Positions 51,520 through 59,031 of a stretch of DNA of 64,000 nt are shown in pieces. The stretch is taken from positions 2,170,001 to 2,234,000 of the forward strand of contig NZ_JBEPOC010000001.1 of NCBI RefSeq assembly GCF_040546585.1. Reading direction: 5' to 3'. Position 1 is the first letter of the stretch, and each line of letters opens with the position of its first letter. Origin of the DNA: Marmoricola sp. OAE513. Its GTDB lineage: Bacteria; Actinomycetota; Actinomycetes; Propionibacteriales; Nocardioidaceae. The notes beneath the pieces are model-generated. The model was not told the DNA's origin and searched no databases. It was given only the letters and a program-made list of their open reading frames with translations. Made by a program: the position numbers and the translations under genes.

Positions 51520-51626
51520 CGCTCGAGCCTAGGAACGGCTCCCGGACGCCGGCATCGTCCTGGAGTACCGCCGGTCTCGTACTTCGGGCTCTTCGCCGGA
51601 CGAGCGCGAGAATTCGTCTCATCGGT

Positions 51627-51632
51627 CAGACT
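51627..51632 (+). promoter_or_regulatory. -10 box CAGACT of the M15 lipoprotein gene
   Basis: CAGACT ends 6 nt before GTG 51639, the same variant box seen before the phosphoribosyltransferase gene. Confidence 0.4.
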
Positions 51633-51638
51633 GGACGG

Positions 51639-52811
51639 GTGAGACGAGTACGGGGGACTGCAGCCGCATGCCTGCTGGCCGTCCTCGTCCTCGCCGGGTG
51701 CGGCCGATCGCTGGAGCCCGCCGGCAGCTCCCAGAACAACCTGACGGCCGCCGGAGCTCCCGCTGCCGGGGGCGCCCAGTCGGTCCCGCACCCCGGTCCG
51801 TTGCGCGCCGACGTGGTGACGGCCGAGCTCATGCTGTGGCGCTCCGACACGATCCCGGCGCGGGTGCTGAAGAAGATCCGAGCCGTCCCGGGCGTCGGCG
51901 CGAACGTGCAGTTCTCCCTCGCCCAGGTGCGCTCGCAGGATCGGCCGATCACCTTCGCGGCTGTCGACCCGGGCGCCTTCCGCCGGTTCGCGGTCAAGCA
52001 GACCGCGCGCACCCAACCGTTGTGGAACCGGATCGCAGACGGGGAGGTCGCGCTCCGCTCGACCCTGCGCGACTCCGTCCCGCTGGCCGGCGACGTCGTG
52101 CCGCTCGGAGGGTCCCTGACCGCCCACGTCGGTTACTACACCGACGAGCTGGTGGTCGGGTCCGGCATCGACGCCGTGGTGAACTCGGCCTGGGCTGGAC
52201 GCCTCGGCATGCCGCCCGGCAACGCGGTGCTGCTCTCGGTCGCCGCTGACGACACCGAGGCGGCGGTCAGGAAGCTCAAGAAGCTCGCCGGACGTGACGG
52301 TGCGGTCGAGCCGCTCAGCGCGTCGGGGAGCACGTCGGGGCGGGCGGTGCCGGCGGGCGGCTTCGCGGCCGCTGTCGGCTCGTTCTCCTACACGATCAAC
52401 CCCGACGGCTCGGTGAATCCCGACCCCCGGTGGATCAGCCAGTACATCCGCACCGAGCGGGTGCCGATCCTCGGCAACGTCACCTGCAGCAAGGCGATGC
52501 TGCCGCAGCTGCGCGCCGCTCTCGCCGAGATCGCCGCCAGCGACCTGGCGGACGAGATCAATCCCGGCGAGTACGGCGGCTGCTACGTCCCGCGGTTCAT
52601 CGGCAGCGACCCCACGCGTGGGCTCTCGCTGCACACGTGGGGTCTGGCCGTGGACCTCAACGTCCCGGGAAACCTGCGCGGGACCGCGGGGACCATGGAT
52701 CCGCGCATCGTCCAGATCTTCAACCGCTGGGGCTTCGCCTGGGGCGGCACCTGGCGCGACCCGGACCCGATGCACTTCGAGCTCGCTCAACTGATGCGGG
52801 TCGGCCGCTAG
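51639..52811 (+). CDS. M15-family (VanY-like) peptidase lipoprotein
   Basis: A 390-residue exported lipoprotein. Lipobox LAGC (Cys near residue 20) follows a basic-hydrophobic signal. The C-terminal domain has SLHTWGLAVDLNVP and DPMHFELAQ, the H-x6-D and H-x-E zinc-site pattern of the D-Ala-D-Ala carboxypeptidase family (M15_4 type). Residues about 50-230 form an N-terminal domain I do not recognise (ADVVTAELMLWRSDTIPARV). Likely acts on peptidoglycan stem peptides. Inverted repeat arrays begin 9 bp after its stop. Confidence 0.85.
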   Translation: MRRVRGTAAACLLAVLVLAGCGRSLEPAGSSQNNLTAAGAPAAGGAQSVPHPGPLRADVVTAELMLWRSDTIPARVLKKIRAVPGVGANVQFSLAQVRSQDRPITFAAVDPGAFRRFAVKQTARTQPLWNRIADGEVALRSTLRDSVPLAGDVVPLGGSLTAHVGYYTDELVVGSGIDAVVNSAWAGRLGMPPGNAVLLSVAADDTEAAVRKLKKLAGRDGAVEPLSASGSTSGRAVPAGGFAAAVGSFSYTINPDGSVNPDPRWISQYIRTERVPILGNVTCSKAMLPQLRAALAEIAASDLADEINPGEYGGCYVPRFIGSDPTRGLSLHTWGLAVDLNVPGNLRGTAGTMDPRIVQIFNRWGFAWGGTWRDPDPMHFELAQLMRVGR

Positions 52812-52820
52812 CCCACCGGG

Positions 52821-52916
52821 CACAGATGTCTCACCCGGGTGTGCCGACCGGACACAGATGTCCCACCCGGGTGTGCCGACCGGGCGCAGATGTCCCGACC
52901 GGGGTGTGCCGACCGA
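52821..52916. repeat. 32-bp tandem repeat array, left block (3 units)
   Basis: Units begin at 52821, 52853 and 52885 with an exact 32-bp period; the core is CAGATGTCYCACCCGGGTG then TGCCGACCGG. Units differ by a few bases. No unique spacers, so it is not CRISPR. Confidence 0.85.
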
Positions 52917-52955
52917 CGAGGGCTGTGCATCCCGGCCCTGTCGACGGGTTTGAGC

Positions 52956-53050
52956 GGGACATCTGGGCCCTCTCGGCGCACGCCGGTGGGACATCTGGGC
53001 CCCCTCGGCGCACGCCGGTGGGACATCTGGGCCCTCTCGGCGTTCCGGTG
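52956..53050. repeat. 32-bp tandem repeat array, right block (3 units, inverted)
   Basis: Units begin at 52956, 52988 and 53020, again 32 bp apart; the core is GGGACATCTGGGCCCYCTCG then GCGCACGCCGGT. The reverse complement of the middle unit matches the left block (52865-52896) at 26 of 32 positions, so the blocks face each other across about 40 bp. Confidence 0.85.
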
Positions 53051-53078
53051 GGCACGAGTGCCCCCCGGGTGGGAACGC

Positions 53079-53781
53079 TCAGCCGGCCAGCTGCGGGTAC
53101 AGCGCGGTCACCGGTGCGGCCAGCCCGGCCTTGACCTGGTGGCTGAGGTCGTCGGCCAGCACCTCGAACTCCCCCGCGACGAGACCGGCGTACGCGTCGC
53201 GGACGACGTCCGCCGGATCGTTCTTCGGAGCGTCCCACCCCGGCGGTCATCGGGGTGTCGGTGTACCCGAGGTACAGCGAGGTGACCAGCGTCCCCTGAG
53301 CCTGCCACGCCAGCCGTTGGGTGTTGCTCGCCGACCACAGGGCCGCCTTGGTCGCGCTGTAGGTGTCGCCAAGGGCGAGCCAGCTGAGAACCGAGAGCAC
53401 GTTGAGCAGGGCGCCCCCTCCGTTCTTCGCCAGCGCCGGAGCGAACGCGTTCGCCACCTCCAGCGGTCCGAAGAAGTTGGTCTCGAACAGGGCCCGGGTC
53501 GCGGTCAGGTCGGGGTCGGTGAGGCTCGCACCCGTCGCAGCCCCGGCGTTGTTGATCACCACGGTCACGTCGCTGGCGACCTCGGCAGCTACCGCCACCG
53601 AGGCCGGGTCGGTGACGTCCAGCCGCAGCGGTACGACGCGGTCGTCGCCCCAGTCCCGCGGGTTGCGTGCGGTCGCGTAGACCTTGCTCGCACCGAGGTC
53701 GAGCGCCTGCGTCACGAACTCGGTGCCGAGTCCGCCGTTGGCGCCCGTCACGAGGACGACCGCCCCCTTGATGTCCGTCAT
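53079..53781 (-). pseudogene. Short-chain dehydrogenase with +1 frameshift at 53238-53241
   Basis: The reading frame from ATG 53781 gives a good SDR (TGANGGLG, NNAG, YSATK in LGDTYSATKAALWSASN) up to TDTPMTAG, then changes to arginine-rich nonsense. Removing one C from the CCCC at 53238-53241 restores GWDAPKNDPADVVRDAYAG by its part DAPKNDPADVV and ends at a TGA (53079) as a 233-residue protein, a normal length. It is the second gene of a thiolase-SDR operon. Either a homopolymer sequencing error or a recent mutation. Confidence 0.85.
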
Positions 53782-53782
53782 G

Positions 53783-54962
53783 TCAGATCCTCTCGATGAT
53801 CGTCGCGTTCGCGAGGCCGCCGGCCTCGCACATCACCTGCAGGCCGTAGCGCCCGCCGGTCTGCTCCAGGTTGTTGAGCAGCGTGGTGGTCAGCCGCGCG
53901 CCCGACGCTCCGAGCGGGTGACCGATCGCGATCGCGCCGCCGTTGATGTTGACCTTGCCGAGGTCCGCGCCCGTCTCCTGCTGCCAGGCGAGCACGACCG
54001 AGGCGAACGCCTCGTTGACCTCGAACACGTCGATGTCCGCGATGCTGAGGCCAGCTTTGGCGAGCACCTTCTGGGTGGCCGGGATGATGCCGGTGAGCAT
54101 GAAGACCGGGTCGTCGCCGGCCACGGCGAACGAGTGCACCCGCGCTCGCGGGGTCAGTCCGAGGCGCGTCGCCGCGTCCTCGTTGGTGACCAGCAGCGCG
54201 GCCGACCCGTCGTTGACCGGCGAGGAGTTTCCTGCGGTGACCTTCCAGTCGATGTGCGGGTACGCCGCCGCCCAGTCGTCGTTGCGGAAGGCGAGGCGCA
54301 GACCGGCCAGCGACTCAGCGGTCGTCTCCGGGCGAACGGTCTCATCGGTGTGCAGCTCGTTCACGAAGGTCACCTGTGAGTCGAACAGGCCGTCCTTCCA
54401 AGCGCGCGCGGCCCGCTGGTGGGACTCGGCGGAGAACTCGTCGAGCTGCTGGCGCGACAGCTTCCACCGGTCCGCGATCAGCTCCGCGCTGATGCCCTGC
54501 GGGACCAGGCTGCCGGCGTACCGGGCGTTGACCTTCGGGCCGAAGAAGTCCTTGCCGACGAACTGCGACCCGATCGGGTTGCGGCTCATCGACTCCACGC
54601 CGGAGGCGATCGCGACGTCGTACGCGTCGGCGATCACGCCCTGCGCGGCGAAGTGCAGGGCCTGCTGGCTGCTGCCGCACTGCCGGTCGACCGTCACGCC
54701 GGGGACCGACTCGGGGAAGCCGGCGCCGAGCAGGGCCCCACCGCGCCGTGTTGCCGGACTGCTCGCCGATCTGCGCGACGGCGCCGCTGATCACGTCGTC
54801 CACGACGGCCGGATCGATGCCGGTCCGGTCGACCAAGGCGCGGAGCGCGTGCGCATGCAGGTCGACCGGGTGGATCTCGGAGTAGGCCCCGCCGGGCTTG
54901 CCCTTGGCGCTGGGAGTACGGACGGCGTCGACGATGACGGCTGTGGTGCTCGCTGTGCTCAT
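53783..54962 (-). pseudogene. Acetyl-CoA acyltransferase (thiolase) with +1 frameshift at 54736-54739
   Basis: From ATG 54962 the N-terminus VDAVRTPSAKGKPGGAYSEI reads to EQSGNTAR, then leaves frame. Removing one C from the CCCC run at 54736-54739 joins it to FPESVPGVTVDRQCGSSQQA, with the nucleophile Cys, and then to the rest: NEAFAS, GGAIAIGHPLGASGAR and the C-terminal cysteine in QVMCEAGGLANA. The repaired protein is 392 residues, exactly family size. It would cleave 3-ketoacyl-CoA in beta-oxidation. One base separates its stop from the SDR start. Confidence 0.9.
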
Positions 54963-55000
54963 GGTGTGCCCCTCTTTCGTTGGTGACCTCAGGCTAGGTC

Positions 55001-55046
55001 AGTGAGTTGGAAAACCAAACTGATTGATTGTGTATTCCAACTCACT
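55001..55046. promoter_or_regulatory. Inverted-repeat operator between HxlR and thiolase genes
   Basis: AGTGAGTTGGAA (55001-55012) and TTCCAACTCACT (55035-55046) are perfect 12-bp inverted arms 22 bp apart. The right arm touches the HxlR -10 box TACACT (55046-55051), and the left arm lies 5 bp upstream of a TAGCCT -10 (54991-54996, minus strand) for the thiolase operon. Binding would affect both promoters. Confidence 0.75.
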
Positions 55047-55057
55047 ACACTGGGGGC

Positions 55058-55528
55058 ATGGCTGAACTCGTCACCGCACTCGATCCGGACGGCGTCCGGA
55101 CGTGCTCGATCGCCCGCACGCTCGACGTCGTGGGGGAGAAGTGGACGTTGCTCGCCGTCCGCGAGCTGATGCTCGGAAGCCGGCGGTTCGAGCAGATCGT
55201 CCGGCGTACGGGCGCGCCGCGCGACATCCTCACGACGCGGCTCCGCAAGCTCGAGGAGCACGGCCTGGTCGAACGGGTCCAGTATCAGAGCAGGCCGGAC
55301 AGGTTCGAGTACCGGCTGACCGACCTCGGCTGGAGCCTCGACAAGGTGATCACGATGCTGCGTGACTGGGGTGACGCTCACCTGGCTGGTCCCGAGGGAC
55401 CGCCGGTGGTGTTCCGGCACAGCTGCGGTGAGGTCTACCGACCTCGGACGGTGTGCGCGGCCTGCGGGGAGGAGGTTACCCGCGACGGCCTCGAGCTGGA
55501 CTCAGCCGGATCAGCGGCTGGTGAGTGA
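55058..55528 (+). CDS. HxlR-family winged-helix regulator
   Basis: A 156-residue HxlR/MarR-like regulator. CSIARTLDVVGEKWTLLAVR places the conserved cysteine and helix 1; RRFEQIVRRTGAPRDILTTR and LRKLEEHGLVERVQY form the winged helix. After residue 125 comes a zinc-ribbon-like tail (HSCGEVYRP, CAACGEE). ATG 55058 is set by TACACT 6 nt upstream, so the transcript is leaderless. The palindrome between it and the thiolase-SDR operon makes it the probable regulator of both. Confidence 0.9.
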   Translation: MAELVTALDPDGVRTCSIARTLDVVGEKWTLLAVRELMLGSRRFEQIVRRTGAPRDILTTRLRKLEEHGLVERVQYQSRPDRFEYRLTDLGWSLDKVITMLRDWGDAHLAGPEGPPVVFRHSCGEVYRPRTVCAACGEEVTRDGLELDSAGSAAGE

Positions 55529-55708
55529 GCGGCTGCGACCGGGAAGCTGGTCGAAGACGTCGGCGAGATGGGCGACCGGGTCGCCGGCGCCGGACTGCCA
55601 GATCGGGATCGCGGTGCCGTCGGGGGTCGAGAGGGTGTCCTCGGCGTCGCGCTTACGGGTCTTCTCCGCGGCGCGCCGCCGGCGGCCCTTGCTGATCGGC
55701 TGAGCCAT
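55511..55708 (-). CDS. Small basic hypothetical protein (65 aa)
   Basis: A 65-residue protein with a strongly basic N-terminal half (KGRRRRAAEKTRKRDAED) and a more neutral C-terminus (AIPIWQSGAGDPVAHLADVF). I do not recognise it. GGGAGAC lies upstream of ATG 55708, and its end overlaps the HxlR gene by 18 bp tail-to-tail. Coding bias looks acceptable, but being so short it remains uncertain. Confidence 0.5.
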   Translation of the reverse strand: MAQPISKGRRRRAAEKTRKRDAEDTLSTPDGTAIPIWQSGAGDPVAHLADVFDQLPGRSRSLTSR

Positions 55709-55760
55709 GTGCGTCTCCCGAGCTGAGGCGTTGGTTCACGTGGACGTGGTGCGTGGGATT

Positions 55761-55803
55761 GTGTCGCCCGACCAGCCGAGGTTCAGGAGCGGCCGGGCGA
55801 CAC
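55761..55803. terminator. Hairpin downstream of the sigma-factor gene
   Basis: GTGTCGCCCG (55761-55770) pairs perfectly with CGGGCGACAC (55794-55803) around a 23-nt loop. It lies about 80 nt beyond the stop of the minus-strand sigma-factor gene and could end that transcript. Confidence 0.5.
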
Positions 55804-55860
55804 CCCCGTTGTTTCTCCCACCTTCGAGACGACGCCAAACCACGGATCCAACGTCGGTCC

Positions 55861-55872
55861 GACAGATCTGTC
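55861..55872. other. Perfect 12-bp palindrome after the sigma-factor gene
   Basis: GACAGATCTGTC is a perfect palindrome 9 bp beyond the stop codon of the sigma-factor gene. Its role is unknown; it is not near a recognised promoter. Confidence 0.4.
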
Positions 55873-55881
55873 TAGTCCACC

Positions 55882-57288
55882 TCAGGGCTGGGAGCCCAGA
55901 ACAGGGACCTCGGAGAGCAGCGAGGGGTCGCTCGATCCTAGGAGATCGGCAGGATCGACCTGGACCTGAGGGTCCGGGAGAAACTTCTCGGAGAGCGGGT
56001 CGACCGCGAGGTCGGGCACCGCGTCGGTGACCGTGGCCAGGTCCGGTACGTCGGGGGCGGAGCCGTTCGAGCTGGTGCCGACGTCCGGGACGGCGCTCAC
56101 CGAGCGGGTGGTGTCGTGGACGCAGTTCGACAGGGCCGGCTGGGAGGTCGAGGCAAACGTCGACAGCAGGCCACCGAGGTGGTCGGTCACCGCTGCCAGG
56201 CTCGCGGGGGGCAGGGCGACGTCGCTGCACGTCGGGGTCGGGGCGTCGGACGGGGACGCCACGCCCCCCTTGCCCTGGGCGCCCGACCTCGTCGAGCTGC
56301 TGCTCGCTCCGACGCGCTCCGTGGGATCGTCCCCGGGCGCGGGAAGCTGGGCCTGTGCTGTCTGCGGTCCGGGCCTGGTGATCGCCTCGGTCGTGTGCGG
56401 GAGCGCGGTCACCGAGATCGCGATGGCTCCTGCCACGCCGGCAGCCACCGCTACGTTGCCGATGGTCGCCGGGATCTTGAACAGCTCGACCAGGGTGCCC
56501 GAGGTCGGCTTCGCTGCGAATGCGGCGAGGCCGAGGGCAGGGGCGCCGATGATCGCGCCGATCCGGTTGTTGATCGCGCTCAGCTCGCGGTAGCCCTCGG
56601 CGCAGTGCTCGCAGCTGCGGAGGTGACCCCACACCTGGTCGGTGTTCGTGGACTTCCGGGCACGGCCTCGGACGATCGCGGCGAGGTCCCGGTGCACGTC
56701 GGCGCACTCGGTGACGGTGCCGAGCTTGGCGTGCTCGGTGAGGTAGTTCTGACGGAGTCCTTCCAGGGCACGGGACTTCAGAGCGTGCACGGCCGTCGGG
56801 TTGATGCCGAGCTCGCCGGCGAGCTCGCTGCCGTCGCGACCCTCGATGAGGTTCGACCACAGGACGTAGCGCCAGCGGGCCGGCAGGTTCTTGAAGGCGT
56901 TTGCGACGATGTCGGACTCGATCGCGTCGGCCTCGGGAGCGACCAGGTTGAGCACCCGCTCCTCGTCGAGCTCGAGCGGCGTCCCGGTGCGCTGTTCCCG
57001 GCGTACGGCGGTGATGTGCAGGTTGCGGACCGTCGTGCAGAGGTACGCGCGCACCGACTCCGACGGGCCGTGGCCCTGGGCGATGGCGGCGAACACCTTG
57101 GTCATCGCCTCGGACGCCAGGTCCTCGGCGTCGTACTTGTTGCCGGCCACCTTCCGGGCGGTGGCGAGCACGGCCGGGCGGACGCGGATCCACAGGACGT
57201 CGGCGGCCTGGAGGTCGCCGGCCTTGGCGTCGGCGAGCAGGTCGGACTCGTCGCGGTCGTCGAAGAAGTCGACGATCTGCTGCGCCAT
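55882..57288 (-). CDS. ECF sigma factor fused to a zinc-finger anti-sigma domain and membrane anchor
   Basis: A 468-residue protein with an unusual domain order. Residues 25-100 are sigma region 2 (KYDAEDLASEAMTKVFAAI); 125-185 are region 4 (LPARWRYVLW, GINPTAVHALKSRALEGLRQ). Then a zinc-binding anti-sigma-type motif HLRSCEHC (His222, Cys226, Cys229) and a membrane helix at about 274-296, followed by a 170-residue Pro/Ser/Asp-rich outside tail ending VPVLGSQP. Usually sigma and anti-sigma are separate proteins. Here control must occur in cis, perhaps by proteolysis. Start ATG 57288 has GGGAG upstream. Confidence 0.85.
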   Translation of the reverse strand: MAQQIVDFFDDRDESDLLADAKAGDLQAADVLWIRVRPAVLATARKVAGNKYDAEDLASEAMTKVFAAIAQGHGPSESVRAYLCTTVRNLHITAVRREQRTGTPLELDEERVLNLVAPEADAIESDIVANAFKNLPARWRYVLWSNLIEGRDGSELAGELGINPTAVHALKSRALEGLRQNYLTEHAKLGTVTECADVHRDLAAIVRGRARKSTNTDQVWGHLRSCEHCAEGYRELSAINNRIGAIIGAPALGLAAFAAKPTSGTLVELFKIPATIGNVAVAAGVAGAIAISVTALPHTTEAITRPGPQTAQAQLPAPGDDPTERVGASSSSTRSGAQGKGGVASPSDAPTPTCSDVALPPASLAAVTDHLGGLLSTFASTSQPALSNCVHDTTRSVSAVPDVGTSSNGSAPDVPDLATVTDAVPDLAVDPLSEKFLPDPQVQVDPADLLGSSDPSLLSEVPVLGSQP

Positions 57289-57391
57289 CACCGACTCCCG
57301 TCCGTGCTTGCTCCGCCTGTCCCGTCTGCTCGAGAGGGCTCGGGGTCGATCCTACGGGTCAAAGGGCGCTGGACATACGGAAAGGTGCAGG

Positions 57392-57958
57392 TCAGGAGTG
57401 CTGCGGTCCTCCAGGGAGCTGATCGGTCGCGAGCAGCCCGTAGACCCAGGAGTCGGACACGACGCCGTTGACGACGCAGTCCTCGCGCAACGTCCCCTCC
57501 CGGACGAAGCCCAGCTTCTCGAGCACACGCGCGCACGCGACGTTCCGGGTATCGAGCTCTGCCTGGACCCGATGGAGGTCGAGCGATTCGAAGGCCCACT
57601 CCACGAGGGCCGCGGCGGCCTCCGTCGCGAAGCCGTGTCCCCAGGCCGTCTCGGTGTAGCAGAAACCGATCGCTGCGCTGCGGTGCGCCGGGTTCCAGCG
57701 GGTCAGGCTGCACCAGCCGAGGAAGCCGCCCGCGCTCTCCACGGCCAGACGCACGCCGGTGCCCTCCTCGGCCAGCTGTCGGCAGCCGTCCAGGAAGCTC
57801 TCGGCCCGCGCGGGTTCGGTCCAGGGCGGCGAGTCCCAGTACCGGAGCACGAACGCGTTGCTGTGCAGGGCGTACAGGTCGGCCGCGTCCGAGGAGGTGA
57901 ACGGGCGCAGCACGAGGCGTTCGGTCCTGAGGGTCGGCGCTGCCAGCATGGGCCCCAT
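57392..57958 (-). CDS. GNAT family N-acetyltransferase (RimJ/RimL-like)
   Basis: A 188-residue acetyl-CoA-dependent acetyltransferase. LRTERLVLRPFTSSDAADLY is the usual RimJ-type opening; the acetyl-CoA loop is TAWGHGFATEAAAAL, and NVACARVLEKLGFVREGTLR follows. Substrate may be a protein N-terminus or small amine. Start ATG 57958 or 57949. The gene lies downstream of tRNA-Phe on the same strand, with the tRNA terminator between. Confidence 0.87.
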   Translation of the reverse strand: MGPMLAAPTLRTERLVLRPFTSSDAADLYALHSNAFVLRYWDSPPWTEPARAESFLDGCRQLAEEGTGVRLAVESAGGFLGWCSLTRWNPAHRSAAIGFCYTETAWGHGFATEAAAALVEWAFESLDLHRVQAELDTRNVACARVLEKLGFVREGTLREDCVVNGVVSDSWVYGLLATDQLPGGPQHS

Positions 57959-57979
57959 CGTGCCCCAACGACAACGAGC

Positions 57980-58008
57980 AGACCCCCGCCGCAGTGCGAC
58001 GGGGGTCT
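57980..58008 (-). terminator. Terminator of tRNA-Phe
   Basis: AGACCCCCG (57980-57988) pairs with CGGGGGTCT (58000-58008), with two more C-G pairs inside around a short loop. It lies 8 nt past the tRNA 3' end on the minus strand. Confidence 0.75.
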
Positions 58009-58015
58009 GAGGACG

Positions 58016-58089
58016 TGGCCAGGGGCGGGGTCGAACCGCCGACCTTCCGATTTTCAGTCGGACGCTCGTACCAACTGAGCTACCTGGCC
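58016..58089 (-). tRNA. tRNA-Phe (GAA)
   Basis: A 74-nt cloverleaf on the minus strand. Acceptor arms GGCCAGG and CCTGGCC pair fully, with discriminator A at 58016. D-arm includes AGCTCAGTTGGTA, the anticodon stem TCCGA/TCGGA encloses CTGAAAA with anticodon GAA, and the T-arm has GGTTCGACC. CCA is not encoded. Confidence 0.97.
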
Positions 58090-58161
58090 AACAGCGCAGA
58101 AGCATACCGGGATCGATTCCGGGCGCCGAATCGGGCCGAAGCTCTTGCGCGGTGGGAGTTC

Positions 58162-58201
58162 GTCCAGTAGAACTGGACACCTGTCCAGTTCAGTGTCCAG
58201 T
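58162..58201. promoter_or_regulatory. Operator cluster upstream of the CYP51 operon
   Basis: Four copies of the half-site GTCCAGT or its complement: 58162-58168, 58172-58178 (complement), 58183-58189 and 58195-58201. The central pair forms the near-perfect palindrome AACTGGACACCTGTCCAGTT (58171-58190). It lies 54-93 bp before the SDR start and should control the whole operon; the regulator gene is not in the window as far as I can tell. Confidence 0.65.
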
Positions 58202-58254
58202 TGATCTCGTCCGCGAGCTCACTTCGTTCGCTGCTCGATCATCGGAAGGTTTCG

Positions 58255-59031
58255 ATGCCCAAACCTCTTCACCCCGACCGCCGCCCAGCGGTCGTCGCCG
58301 GAGCCTCGTCCGGGATCGGCGCCACCACGGCGCTCACCCTCGCGGCCGCCGGCTTCCCGGTCGCCCTCGGCGCTCGCCGCGTGGAGAAGTGCGCCGAGCT
58401 GGTCGAGCAGATCCGCGCGGAGGGTGGCGAGGCCGTCGCCCACCCGCTCGACGTCACCGACCAGGCCTCGGTCGACGCCTTCGCCAAGGCCGTCGAGTCC
58501 GACCTCGGTCCGGTCGAGGTGCTGGTCTCGAACGCCGGCCACACCGCGCCGGGGATCATCCACGAGGTCAGCACGGAGCGCTTCGCCTCCGAGATAGACC
58601 TGAACCTGCTCGGTGCCCACCGGTTGGTCCGTGCCTTCGTCCCCGGGATGGTCGAGCGCCAGCGGGGGGACGTGCTCTTCGTCAGCTCCGACGTGGCGGT
58701 GCGCGCCCGGCCGTTCATGTCGGCGTACGCGGCCGGCAAGTGGGGGCTCGAGGGCATGGCGCACGCGATGCAGCAGGAGCTCGAGGGATCGGGCATCCGG
58801 ATCTCGATCGTCCGGCCAGGTCCGACCTGGAGCGAGATGGGCGGGGACTGGGACGCCGATGCGGGCGCACAGGTGCTCACCGCCTGGATCAAGTTCGGGC
58901 ACGCACGCCACTCGCACTTCCTCAAGCCGGCGGCGCTCGCGAACGCCATCGAGACCGTCGTCAGTGCGCCGCGCGGCGTGCACCTGAACCTCATCGAAGT
59001 GAACCCCGAAGCACCGCTGGAGGAGAAATGA
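58255..59031 (+). CDS. Short-chain dehydrogenase/reductase, first gene of the CYP51 operon
   Basis: A 258-residue SDR with GASSGIGATTAL at the N-terminus, SNAG in VLVSNAGHTAPG, and catalytic YAAGK in MSAYAAGKWGLEGMA. Start ATG 58255 has GGAAGG upstream; the in-frame GTT-to-ATG codons nearer 58201 overlap the operator and are unlikely. An SDR (Rv0765c) sits next to CYP51 in mycobacteria in the same order, suggesting it oxidises or reduces a related lipid alcohol. Stop overlaps the CYP51 start at ATGA. Confidence 0.9.
   Translation: MPKPLHPDRRPAVVAGASSGIGATTALTLAAAGFPVALGARRVEKCAELVEQIRAEGGEAVAHPLDVTDQASVDAFAKAVESDLGPVEVLVSNAGHTAPGIIHEVSTERFASEIDLNLLGAHRLVRAFVPGMVERQRGDVLFVSSDVAVRARPFMSAYAAGKWGLEGMAHAMQQELEGSGIRISIVRPGPTWSEMGGDWDADAGAQVLTAWIKFGHARHSHFLKPAALANAIETVVSAPRGVHLNLIEVNPEAPLEEK

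Noticed and set aside
52821-53050. Possible CRISPR array
   Set aside because: Units are tandem with no unique spacers, the two blocks are inverted relative to each other, and no cas gene is near.
52831-53240. Extension of the SDR protein into the repeat array in the out-of-frame reading
   Set aside because: The sequence after the C4 run is Arg/Gly-rich nonsense; the other frame gives a normal SDR C-terminus and stop at 53079.
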